From Verpa conica (taxonomy: Eukaryota > Ascomycota > Pezizomycetes > Pezizales > Morchellaceae): DNA of 64,000 nucleotides. Shown here one piece after another: positions 33,154 through 43,625 of this stretch. Position 1 is the first letter of the stretch. The number at the start of each line of letters is the position of its first letter. The position numbers and the translations under genes were made by a program. A model generated the notes under the pieces. That model saw only the letters and a list, made by a program, of their open reading frames with translations. It was not told where the DNA came from and made no database searches. The stretch spans positions 372,001 through 436,000 of the forward strand of contig JAUFSD010000011.1 of assembly GCA_033030425.1 (NCBI GenBank). The letters are read 5' to 3'.

Positions 33154-36115
33154 ATGCCTCGTGCACCTGTTGCTGGCCGTGAAATTCGTCGACGTAGTAG
33201 GAATGGGTGCTGGTATGATCTTGCTTTATTTATCCAGTTTTCCCTTCTTTCCCTTCCTTTCCTGTTTTCTTGCTGGCCGGCTGCTGGCCGGCTGGTTCTC
33301 CCTTCCGTCTTCCCGTCAAAATGATATTAACAGCGTGATTTATGCAGGAACTGCAAAGCTCGGAAGGTGAAATGTGGAGAAGAAAAACCTCGATGCAGCA
33401 ATTGTGAGCGACTTGATGAAGACTGCGACTACAAGATTCGGTTATCGTGGGGTGGTCGCCCGTTGAAGAAGAAGCAACTCGAAAATGGGGCCAACGGCCA
33501 AGATCCTAATCCTGACGACCAGTCACAGTTTATTCCAGGAGCTGGCCAATTCTCAATAAATCAACATTTCCCTTCACCGCAAACTTTTGTACAAACCACG
33601 CACAACAATGGCACGACACGAAAAGCTCCCGTACCTCGAGTTGGGAATGGCAAGAAGACTTCAATGTCGAATTACCAGACCGTTTTCTCGGTAGCGGAAC
33701 CTCAGACTCCTCCTCAGCCAGTGATGCAAGCCGTTTCTGCAGCACCGTTAGATCCGCAATTGAGAATAACTAATGGACGACCACCTCCACTACAACCACA
33801 GACTCCGATAATGCACCCGCAGAATAGACCAAATCCCTATGACTGGGAGCAAGGTCTCACTCCTACAACTGCGACCCCCCATTCAGCTGGCTATGACAAT
33901 GGGGTCATGTACAAGACCGAACATCACCAACAAGCCATCTATACTCCATACACACCAGTCTCTGGATCTTTTGTAACGCAGGTTACTTCACCCGTGTCAA
34001 GTCATGAGAATGGATATGTCCATAGTCCTCCACCAGTGACTAGTCCAACTGGGCATTATCCCCAATCTCATAGCTCACCTCCATTACACCAGCAGAAGAA
34101 CTACCATGCGCCGCCTCCAATTCTTACATCTCCCACGAAAAGGATACGAACTAGCACCTCACCTACACAGCCTCCTCCGAACTCACCGTATATATATGGT
34201 AATATGAATGGGCATCCGGTAACAACTATGCCACCTCATACTACATCCATTGGCACAGCCTTGGATTACATGACTCCTGCATCTACAAACCCAATGGGTC
34301 ATCACCATATGGAAATGATGGACCATTCTGCTGTGAGTGGTGTAGGTACAAACACAATAATGCGACGGGTCTCTGTTGAGAACTTGCTAGCTGCTCCATT
34401 AACTAGTTCGGACACCACCTACGGTAGTTTTGTTGACCGGTTTCCTCCAGAGATGGATGATTTTAAACAAGACAACCAAAAGGGCATGAACTTCGGTATA
34501 GATCACGGTGAGCCCGACTTGGATCAGGACAGTGATGTGGAAGAAATTCCTCGGCACAACTTTGGAGAGTATGGGCAGACCATAAGCAGATACAACAGCC
34601 ATAATTCACGGATGTACCCGAGTGGTGCTCGAGGCGACAGCATGTATAGCTTAAACCCGAACTCACCATTTTACCCCGTGCAGATCACGATCCCCCGGAG
34701 ACTAGATCCGCTACCACAGCTACTACTGTCGAATAAAAAGAATATGATGTACTTTCATCATTATCTGCACTATACGGCTAGGCTATTGGTGCCTCATGAT
34801 TGTTCCGAGAACCCGTTCAAGAGTATTCTGCCTCAGAGTAAGCATATTCCCTCGGATAGATATACTACTTTAGGAAACAAGCGGTTTCAGCTGACATAAT
34901 CTGTTATCTTTCTAGTGGCCGTGCAAACGGATCATCTGATGAATCTGCTTCTTGCATATTCTGCCAGCCACCGAGCAAGACTTTTGGCGCACCCAGAACC
35001 CACAGAAAGAATTGGAAGGTTTCTGGACGAAACTGTACGAAGTCTCCATGCATCTCTGGATAATCCTGTTGATGCCAAGAGCGACTCGACCCTCGCAACG
35101 GCTATCATGCTATCTTCATACCAAATCATCTCGCCTAATCCGTTTCACATGAGCGGTCTGACCTGGCAAACGCATCTGAGCGCTGCTCGGAAGATAATCC
35201 TTGCGCGCGGGGGTGCTCAGGGTATGCATAGTAGAGACAAGGTGTCTTACTTCTTGGTTCGCTGGTTTGCGTACCTAGACTTGTTGGGAAGCCTCAGTGG
35301 ACGAGAGATCGACGAGCCGTTCTTTAGCGGCAAGTACTGGACCAACGATGATGAAGAAGACGAGCAGGAGGAGTTTTCAGTGGATTGCTTCTTTGGATTT
35401 ACTGGACGGTGCGTCAGTATCCTGGCGAAGATCGGAGAGTTGGCAAGACAGTGCGAGGCAGAAAAGAGAGAATTCCTGGAAGATTCCGCTAGAGGTATGA
35501 TCGTTTCGAACCAGAGTTATCGGGGCCATCAATTGGACTCCTGGAGTCCGACTCCAGCTATAAGGAACCAGGCCATGGCCTTGCAGCAGGAGCTCGAAGA
35601 TGCTAGGGGTAAAGCGTCTCGCAACTGCAGCCACACACACCACCAAGGACAACATTTCCGGACTGGTTCACCTGCAGATGAACTTGATGCTGGCGAGCTT
35701 TTAGCCACGAATGACGCGTTTCATTGGGCGGCATTGGTGCATCTATATCGCCGTGTATTGAATTACCATACCCACCATCTACGAGTCCAAAATGCTGTCG
35801 CACAGATCGTCAAGGCCATGCAAAAGGTTCGACAGGGTGGAACCGCAGAGAACTGTCTACTGTTCCCGCTATTCTCGGCAGGTTGCGAAGCAGTTGAGCC
35901 TAGACATAGGAACTATACCCTACAAAGAATGGTTGAGGTAGAAAAGAGTGGACTGACACAGGTTAGTTTATTGATTTTTTTTTTACAGCATTTGATTGTG
36001 GTAGCGTTAGCTAACTTTTAATTTTTAGGTGAGACATGCTAGACTACTGATGCAGCGAGTATGGACAGAGGATAGGCCATGGTGGGAAATGGCGGATGGC
36101 GAGTTCATCGGGTGA
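33154..36115 (+). CDS. Zn(II)2Cys6 transcription factor, 893 aa
   Basis: Fungal-specific nuclear regulator. Exons: 33154-33212, 33348-34837, 34916-35961, 36029-36115 (2682 nt, in frame). The N-terminal DNA-binding domain CWNCKARKVKC then CSNCERLDEDC gives C-x2-C-x6-C-x6-C-x2-C-x6-C, and the first Cys-x2-Cys pair is split by intron 1 (the Trp codon spans it). A basic segment RLSWGGRPLKKKQ follows. Residues about 55-440 are disordered and rich in Pro, Gln, His and Ser. The C-terminal half (from about 470) is helical, with AVQTDHLMNLLLAYSASHRA, ARKIILARGGAQG, and WFAYLDLLGSLSGRE, typical of the Fungal_trans_2 (DUF3468) middle-homology region. The SILPQ-MAVQTDH junction is created by splicing exon 2 to 3. 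Target genes cannot be inferred; it is not inside a metabolic cluster. The start is the first ATG in frame with the zinc cluster. Confidence 0.94.
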
Positions 36116-37588
36116 AATGATAAAGAAAATGAGTAACGGATCTAACGACGTTTATGAACCGGAACGAAAAAGAAAAAAAAAACGATACAAACCGATCCCG
36201 CATGGCTTTTTATTTCGTCCGAAATTTTTTTGAATTAGCACTGGCATTGAGCGGGTAGCATGGAGGGTTTTGGCTTTTTGTTTTATTATCCTTCTCATAT
36301 ACCATATTTAGCTGTGTATTTTTCCAGTTTCTCGTCTATTTTCTCATCTGTTTTCATACTCTGTTTATTTGCACTGATTTCTTATGCTTTGCTATGCTGC
36401 TATGCTGACTTTCAAATTGTATTGACCTTTGGTACATCATTTTCTTTTTGCAAAATCTTTTTAGGGTTGAGGGACATTGGAGCGACTGGTGGTATTGCGT
36501 TGCTTGGTATCTAGGATTCAACTGATGCTCATGTTGATGTATTTTATGGATACCATTTTCGATCCTTGATGTTTTTCTTAGGATGGTGTTAATGAGGAGT
36601 TTTAATTGTGGATTTTATTTTTACGGCGCGGTCGAGGAGAATAGGGTAGTGCGTGGTTGTTATTGGGATACCTACTAAGATATTATTCGAAAAAATGGCC
36701 ATAGGGATGATTTGCTTTATTAGGCCCGGTTTTTACACTTAGTTTTTAGGGATAGTCTTTACTAAGTGATAGCCCTGGCCTGGCTTTATGCATTCTTTTA
36801 TAATGACTTTCATTTTAAGAAAAATACAGTCGTGTCTAACAAATTCTCGCAGCCCCCCCCTCCCTCCCTCATGGCAACGGCAATTCCGCAGACCTCAACA
36901 CAACCACAAATACTAGTATTAATATGAAAATACATATGGATACTAAAGAGACTATGGGCGATATAAGTATGTAAAGAAATCCGAGAAAAATACCACTTTG
37001 CAAGTCTTTTGACCCCTGTGGTGTGACCCTCAATAAGTCTTGTCAGTCCACAAAACAAACACTTAATCAACTCTAGTTCATGAACTATTTAATGAAATAG
37101 TTTGAAACTAATGAAGTAGGAAGTTAATCTTATATGATATATATGTATTTAGTTTGGTGACTATTGGTGTATTTTTTGGCCCTTATTGCCTGTATGAGTA
37201 TTGATAGATCGGGGGATTAACCCTCTACATATGAGCCGTTGGTTGGGCTCTCTGATTCTTTGGTGTGTGGGGGGGGTTATAGTATAACCTCATGTATTAT
37301 GTTCAATAACTAGAGATTCTTATTTCAACGACGATATAGGAGTTATTATTTCATTTCTGGGAACTAGAGCCGGTAATACACAACTCGGATGCAACTACCA
37401 CATATATATCACCATAAGCGAGTGACTGCTCATGCACCTATACACATAAAAAAAACAAAGTAAGGAAGGAAGGGGGAAAAAAAAAAGAAGCCGGGTAATC
37501 CAACCGTTATTTAATGAGGCTTACCAACCGGCTATCCCCCCAATCAATCCATAGGAGAAAGAGAAAAGGAAGAAGGGGAAAAAAAAAA
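36116..37588. other. Intergenic region between transcription factor and UBA4
   Basis: About 1.47 kb holding the 3' UTR of the transcription factor and the UBA4 promoter. It is T- and A-rich with short C and A runs. A hydrophobic 84-codon frame at 36260-36514 is an artefact of T-rich sequence. A run of A residues directly precedes the UBA4 ATG. No other element is identified. Confidence 0.5.
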
Positions 37589-39207
37589 ATGGAAACGGAG
37601 AATGCCGCGCTTCGGCGGCGAATACAAGAGCTTGAAGCAGAACTCAGTGAACTCCGTGCTGTCCCCCCGTCCATCAACGACGTCACTAAGGAGGGTGAAG
37701 AGAGGGAGGGGGTGGATTTGGAGAAGAAGAACAAGCTGCCGCTGACATTGGAGGAATATAAACGTTATGGCAGGCAGATGATTATGCCAGAGATCGGGCT
37801 GCAGGGTACACTTCCTTATTTATATTTTTTTTCCTTTTCTCTTTTATATATACAGGGTTCCAATAATAACCAAGAGAGTGTGTGAGGAGGAGTACAAACT
37901 ACCAGGCCAACTCCGACTCAAAAAATCTAAAGTTCTCATAATCGGATGTGGTGGACTGGGCTGTCCTGCCGCCGCATACCTTGCCGGAGCAGGTATAGGT
38001 ACCATCGGACTAATCGATCACGATACAGTAGAGTCCTCGAACCTACATCGACAGATCCTGCATGCCACATCCAGGATAGGGATCTCAAAAGTTGAATCTG
38101 CTATTCACTATCTTCGCGAGTACGTCCACTATCAACTCTCTCTCTCCTACGTTGACTAAATGTGGTGAAGCTTAAACCCCCACCCGAAATATGTACCACA
38201 TATCGAGGCACTCACGTCTGTAAATGCCCTTGGTGTGATGGGTATGTATGATTTAGTTCTAGATTGTACAGATCATCCATCACTACGGTATCTCATCTCT
38301 GATGCCGCGGTGATACTCGGTATGCCGATTGTGTCTGCGTCTGCGTTGCGGACAGATGGACAGTTGATTGTGCTCAACGATCCGCCGGGACAGGGTCCCT
38401 GTTATAGGTGTATCTGGCCGCGGCCGCCGCCGCCCGAGACTGTGGTTGGTTGTGGGGAAGGTGGGGTGTTAGGGCCCGTGGTGGGGGTGATGGGGGTTCT
38501 GCAGGCGCTAGAAGGGATTAAGTTGCTTTCGAGACCACCGGGAGTGGTGGGGGCGACGGCTGTGGCACCGACTATGGTGGTGTTTTCGGCGGTTCCGCAA
38601 GTGCAGTTCAGGACCGTGAGGATGAGGGGGAGAAGGGCGAAGTGTGTGGCGTGTGGGGAACCTGGGGAGGAAGAGAAGATTACGAGGAAGGCGATGGAGG
38701 AGGGGAGGGTGGATCATGTGGCGTTTTGTGGGGGGAGAGGGGCGGTGGGGGTATTAAAGGGGGAGGAGAGGGTGGGGGTTGGAGAGTATAAGAAGATTTT
38801 GGAGGAGGGGGGGAGACATGTGTTGGTGGATGTGAGGGATGAGACACAGTTTGGGATTTGTAGTTTGGAGGGAAGCTTGAGTATGTTTTTTTACTGTCTT
38901 GTTCCTTTTGAGAGTGGTGTGCTAACAGGTGTAAGATATTCCGTATTCTGAGTTTGAAGCTCTGGGCCTTACTGAAGATGCAGCATCTAAGGTTCCGCCG
39001 GCGTTGCAGCCTCTCCTGGATGGGCAGAGATCGGAGACGGGTGAGCAGGTGCCGGTTTATGTTCTCTGTCGACTTGGCAACGATTCACAGCTTGTGACGA
39101 GACAGCTGAAGGATGCAGGTGTAGCGGGTGGTAATGTTTTTGATATCAAAGGGGGTATTGTAGAGTGGGCGAGAAGTGGCATTGCAGGTCCGTTCCCTGA
39201 GTACTGA
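37589..39207 (+). CDS. UBA4: Adenylyltransferase/sulfurtransferase UBA4 (MOCS3), 470 aa
   Basis: E1-like enzyme that adenylates and thiolates URM1 for 2-thiolation of wobble uridine in tRNA and for protein urmylation; cytosolic. Exons: 37589-37805, 37906-38119, 38171-38880, 38936-39207 (1413 nt, in frame). A short coiled coil at the start ([18 protein letters not shown]) is followed by [20 protein letters not shown] across junction 1. The ThiF/E1 domain has the nucleotide loop [32 protein letters not shown], zinc-binding PCYRCIWP and CVACGEP, and the adenylation-site Cys in [12 protein letters not shown]. The rhodanese domain ([20 protein letters not shown] across junction 3) ends in [11 protein letters not shown], with the persulfide-carrying Cys. 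Exon 3 between 38450 and 38820 is strikingly G-rich, unlike its neighbours. Length is typical of the family. Convergent with ERV2. Confidence 0.97.
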
Positions 39208-39849
39208 ATGAGTATATGGGTAGTAGTTATTTTATGGAGTATAAGGGGATGCCAGTTTCTGGCTTTGGGGTAATATAATATTAGAGTCATCAGAGGATAT
39301 ATCTAGACTTAATTTCTAGATGTCTTTACCCGCTCTGTCTATAAGACTTTAAGCTTAATTGACTCTTTGAGGTAATATATAACTCAATATGAAACAGATA
39401 AAGCAAGGGACTACTTCATGCACTCTCACTCGATGTCTTTCCCCATACCACTGGATAATATCCCATGTCTTTCATCAGAGTCTAATAATCCCAGTTGTAC
39501 CCGATTAGGAATCGTAAGCGAATATAGTCCTGTGGATCCTCATTTCTTGATGAAAGTGAAAAGCCGAAAACTTCAAAATCATGGAGGATATTCGTATCTA
39601 GCCTATTCTACACGAGTAATTGGCCGTATTCCACCCCCCCCTCATGAAGAACTATATAGAACCAACACCTAACACGCACACACATAAAAAAAAAGATAAA
39701 CTCCAATCCCATTACTACTCTAAACACCCATTAAACCTCATCTATCTAACCCCCATATTTTAACCCCCATCCATCAACCTACCAGAGTCAGCACCTCTCC
39801 AGGAAAAACCCCCCAATGCTCACTCTCCTGGGAAAAGGTAAAAAAACAC
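39208..39849. other. Convergent intergenic region, UBA4 and ERV2
   Basis: About 640 bp of AT-rich sequence containing the 3' UTRs of both converging genes. An 84-codon frame at 39418-39672 has no family resemblance. No other feature seen. Confidence 0.5.
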
Positions 39850-40758
39850 TTACCCATCCCTCTGAATCTCCACCCCAGCCTTCCTTGTATTCTCCTCCAA
39901 CAGATCAACCCCCTCAGCAGGAGTCAACGGCCTCCCACTCGTGATTCCCACCGTGCTCGCCTGGGACTCGGTCCTCGTCTCCACAACCTCAGTCTTCTCC
40001 ACATCGCTCTCCGCACACCCACATTTATAGTGCTCTGTGACACTCCCGCAGTCGAATGGTGGTTTCTTGAGGCGTTCGTTGACCTGGTTATGTACGAAGC
40101 AACCCCACTGGGATGCGGCGTCGCGGGAAGAGGTCTGTGGAGGGTACTCTGATAGTAGTTTTTGGAAGTGGGATGCGCATTCGCCACTTGTGGGTGTTAG
40201 TTTATCCAGGAAGAAGAGGAGAACGGAGGGGGATAGTTACCAGGGGTAGAGACGGGCAAAGAGGTACAAGTATGAAGATAGAGCTTCTCTCTCATCTTTT
40301 GTTGGTTTGAGCGGGAAGCGGGATAACGTCGTATGAAGGAGTTTCCATGATGCGCGACCTAGCTCTGCTCTTTTTTTGTATGTGGCTTGATGTTAGTCGA
40401 GAGAGGGGTAGTGGGGGAAGGGGCAGAAGGAATGAATGGTGGTGGTGGTGGCTGACTTTATCGTTTCGTTCCCTAAATGGGGCATGATAGTTACTCCATG
40501 TAGAACCTCTTTCCGGACTTCACCCCCAATTAATGGTGGACCGCCGCCCTCTACCTCCTCTTTGGCTACGGCGAATCCTCCTTCTGCTTCGGTCTTTGTC
40601 CGGAAGCTGGGTTTCGAGTCGACGACTGTTACGCTCGATTGTTTCGAGTACCCGGCGCCGCCGTTGATGGGGGTCTTGTTCGAGGGGAGGAGAATGTAGA
40701 AGAAGAATATGAAGAGTGCGGTTATGGTCGCTATGACCGGGAGTCGGTTCCGTGCCAT
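39850..40758 (-). CDS. ERV2: FAD-linked sulfhydryl oxidase ERV2, 255 aa
   Basis: ERV/ALR-family flavoenzyme that makes disulfides de novo with oxygen in the ER lumen. Exons on the minus strand: 40457-40758, 40241-40369, 39850-40186 (768 nt, in frame). The N-terminus is a type-II signal anchor (IATITALFIFFFYILLP, residues 9-25), pointing to the ER rather than the mitochondrial ERV1 form. The catalytic domain starts at ETIKAELGRASWKLLHTT, with RFPLKPTKDERE and YLYLFARLYPCGECASHFQ, where YPCGEC is the redox CxxC created across the exon 2/3 junction. FAD contacts are represented by WGCFVHNQVNERLKKPPFDC, containing the conserved HNxVN. The last 60 residues after CGCAES are hydrophilic, with no clear function. 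The acceptor of intron 1 (40370) was chosen because it alone restores the frame. Divergent from the aminotransferase gene. Confidence 0.96.
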
Positions 40759-41200
40759 TTGTTTTATATATATATATATAAATATAAATATCTATTATTT
40801 CATGTATGTATATATAGGGGAGAGATGGGGGAGTAGAGTTGTTACTGGCGAGTGAACATATCGTTGTTGTGTTTTGGTGGGAGGGGGAAGGAAAAGAGAA
40901 GGGCGCTCAGGAGTTGGATGATCAGTTCACTCACTCGCTTTCTGCAGCGCTCGGACGAGATGTAACCCGGTGAGCTGGTCGCTTTGAAGCAGAAAAAGGT
41001 ACCGGTGCACTGCCGTATTGGCGGTGTCTGAATAGGGAATTTTCTCGCGGGAGTTAGAGTTGGCGGGTATATTATCGCAGCCCTAACTGATGCAGGGGGT
41101 GGCTATGATTAGGGGAGGGAGATTAAGGTATGAGTCGGAGCTTTTATAAGACAGCGTAAGACAGTTGGGGAGATTGCGCACGAGTGAGACGTGGGAGGGT

Positions 41201-41262
41201 GATATTTAATACTTGATACTTGATATTTAATATTTAATATTTAATATTTGGTATTTGATATC
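41201..41262 (+). repeat. TATTTAA-type short tandem repeat
   Basis: Degenerate tandem heptamers of the form TATTTAA / TACTTGA run for about 60 bp in the ERV2-aminotransferase promoter. It looks like a microsatellite-like tract without evident function. Confidence 0.6.
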
Positions 41263-41325
41263 TATTTGGCATTTTGTATTGTATCTTGCATCAGGTATTA
41301 CGGTTAATTGACTATGCAACATGAT

Positions 41326-41337
41326 AACCCTAACCCT
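41326..41337 (-). promoter_or_regulatory. Two-unit telomere-like motif (AACCCT x2)
   Basis: Two perfect AACCCT units lie about 290 bp before the aminotransferase start. Such short telomere-like boxes can act as promoter elements bound by Myb-type telobox factors in fungi; here only the motif itself is seen. Confidence 0.4.
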
Positions 41338-41624
41338 ATGAGATTTCATCCTTCCACTGCCTATATCACTGGATATCACGGATATAATTATACAGATATC
41401 GAGTCAATGGCCTCATTCTTTGAGTAATCCGACATGCTGACCCGACACAGTAAGATCCGTGAAGGGAAATGTAGCTTTATAATACAATAATATACACCTC
41501 TCACCCTCTGCAATTGCCCCACCCCCGCAATTGACTTCCGAGACCCTGTAGAAAACCCCTCGCCCCCCCCCAGAAAACATCACCGTGAAGTAAACCCTCA
41601 AATTCCACAACTCAAACACTCAAA

Positions 41625-42969
41625 ATGGTTTTCCCACCACCACCCACCAGCTCAATTGGTCTGTCCTCCCCCCCCCTTCCAATGAATATTCTCCTCCACT
41701 AACATACCCAGACTGGTCAAACATTGGCTTCAAAGTCCGTGAAGTCAACGGCCACATTGAATCGCACTATAGCGTGCACACAGGCGTATGGACGGCCCCG
41801 CAATTCGTCGAATCCCCCTTCCTGTCCATCCACGGACTCGCGCCTGGCCTCAACTACGGCCAACAATGTTACGAGGGTCTCAAAGCCTTCCGCTCACCCG
41901 GCGACAAGTCCATCAACATCTTCCGCCCCGAGCTCAATGCGCGAAGAATGCAGCATAGCGCATCATTCATCGCTATGCCTGCGCCGCCAGAGGAGCTCTT
42001 CCTCTCTGCTGTCAATATGGCTGTGGCGCTCAATGCGGAATTCGTACCCCCGCATGAGACTGGCGCAAGTATGTATATACGACCACTACTATTTGGTAGT
42101 TGTGCACAGTTGGGTTTAAACCCACCTGATGAATATACCTTTGTCGTAGGCCCCCCCTCCCCTCCTCCCTCTCTATTTCCTCTTCTACTCTCCCTCAGGC
42201 TCACAAACATAGGTCTATGTCCTCCCTGTCGGTGTCTACCACGGCGTCCACCCCGTCTCCTGCCTCATCCTCGAAACCTTCGACCGTGCCGCCCCCAACG
42301 GAACCGGCTCAGCAAAAGTTGGCGGCAATTACGCTCCCGTCTTAGTCCACTCTGAAGCCGCCCGAAAAGAGGGTTTCGGAATAACTCTCCACCTGGACTC
42401 GCAGACCCGCACTACGATCGATGAGTTCAGCACTAGTGGTTTCCTAGGCATCCGTAAAGATTCTGATGGTACAACCACACTCGTGGTCCCGGATAGTAAG
42501 AGTGTTATTCGCTCGGTTACTAGTCAGAGTGTTCAAGAGATTGCAAAGAGTTGGGGGTGGAAGGTCGAGGTTCGGACTGTAAGTTTTATGTTTTATGTTT
42601 TATTTTATTTATATTTTCTCCCTCCTCCTCCTCCTCCTCCTCCTCCCCTTCACTCATAGACACAACTAACACAAATAGGTCCCGTTGGCGGAGTTGTCAA
42701 CATTCACTGAAGTGATGGCGGCCGGAACAGCTGCAGCACTCGTGCCCATAAAGTCCATAACTATGAAATCCACAAACCTCAAAATCGACTACTGTGGAGA
42801 CGAGCCCGGCGAGGGTGTACTGAACCTTTTGAAAACACTAAAGGGTATCCAGACTGGTAAGGTTGATGACACAATGGGGTGGTTGAAGGAGGTTGTGGAG
42901 TTGCCTTCAACAGGTGTAGAGTGTTATAGGGATGGTGGGAAGGAGGAGAGTGTTAGTCAAGCTCCATAG
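41625..42969 (+). CDS. Branched-chain amino acid aminotransferase, 374 aa
   Basis: PLP-dependent class-IV aminotransferase interconverting Leu, Ile and Val with their 2-oxo acids (BAT/ToxF-like fungal form). Exons: 41625-41658, 41712-42145, 42213-42578, 42679-42969 (1125 nt, in frame). The protein begins MVFPPPPTSSIDWSNIGFK, without an obvious mitochondrial presequence, so a cytosolic location is likely. Motifs: GLNYGQQCYEGLKAFR, IFRPELNARRM, YIRPLLFG and YVLPVGVYHG; the Schiff-base lysine lies in GSAKVGGNYAP, and the cofactor/substrate segment TRTTIDEFSTSGFLGI follows. The C-terminal part has AELSTFTEVMAAGTAAALVP and CGDEPGEGV. The donor of intron 2 was placed at 42146 because it gives TFVVYVLPVG in frame. 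Intron 3 contains a CCT repeat. Which branched-chain step it serves in vivo, or whether it belongs to secondary metabolism, cannot be told; the surroundings are housekeeping genes. Confidence 0.95.
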
Positions 42970-43625
42970 ATTAGATTCCCCCCTCCTCTATTTTTGTTTT
43001 CTTGTTAGGGTCTAAAGCTTTTTGAATAAAGAATTAAACTGATGTGAGGTTGATTTTTTTTGTTGTGAGAGGTTGTGAGAGGTTGTGAGATGATTGGTTC
43101 ATGGGATATCACTCGTATATAGAGTTCTAGCAGTATGTATCTCAATGATAGTCAGTGTGAATCATAAAACATGAATAGTTTTAGGAAAAAAAGATTGGTT
43201 TTTTACTTGCTCCCAATTTTATTCGGGCCCCAATTCCATGTATTTATGATTAACCCATTCATATCCGGCCCCCAGTTGTGCTTCTGGCTTCTACGCTACA
43301 CAACGCAACTACTTGCATATGCATGGGTGAGTTTTCTCCCTCTCATATGCCCGCTTGTGCTGCCTTCCGTATTAAATATGACTGGCATTAATGATACTGC
43401 TGATCGGTGTCTTTTTAGGTCTAGATTATACCCTTAAGAGGTTGCCAAGAATTATTGCAGCGGGACATTAGGACCTTGCCCCTGTGTTTAGAGCTCGCGT
43501 GGATGCGGTGTTACTCCTAGTATTATTTTCTTCAAGCGAATAGTGTAAATACAAATTTCTCAACAGCCTACCCATCGGTGCTAGAAAATACAGCTAAAAT
43601 TTGAAACATGATAATATAATGACTT
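42970..43625. other. Convergent intergenic region
   Basis: About 655 bp between convergent genes, containing both 3' UTRs. At 43061-43090 a 10-bp unit (GGTTGTGAGA) occurs three times in tandem, the first copy with one change. A frame at 43171-43437 is hydrophobic and unsupported. Confidence 0.5.

Larger units (their letters stand above)
40759..41624. promoter_or_regulatory. Divergent promoter region, ERV2 and aminotransferase
   Basis: This 866-bp spacer between two divergent genes carries a TA run next to the ERV2 ATG, a heptamer microsatellite at 41201-41262 and a two-unit telomere-like element at 41326-41337. It also has a C-rich stretch just upstream of the aminotransferase ATG. No other motif is evident. 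Confidence 0.5.

Noticed and set aside
36260..36514. 84-codon hydrophobic frame after the Zn2Cys6 gene
   Set aside because: T-rich 3' UTR sequence mimics a membrane protein; no family match.
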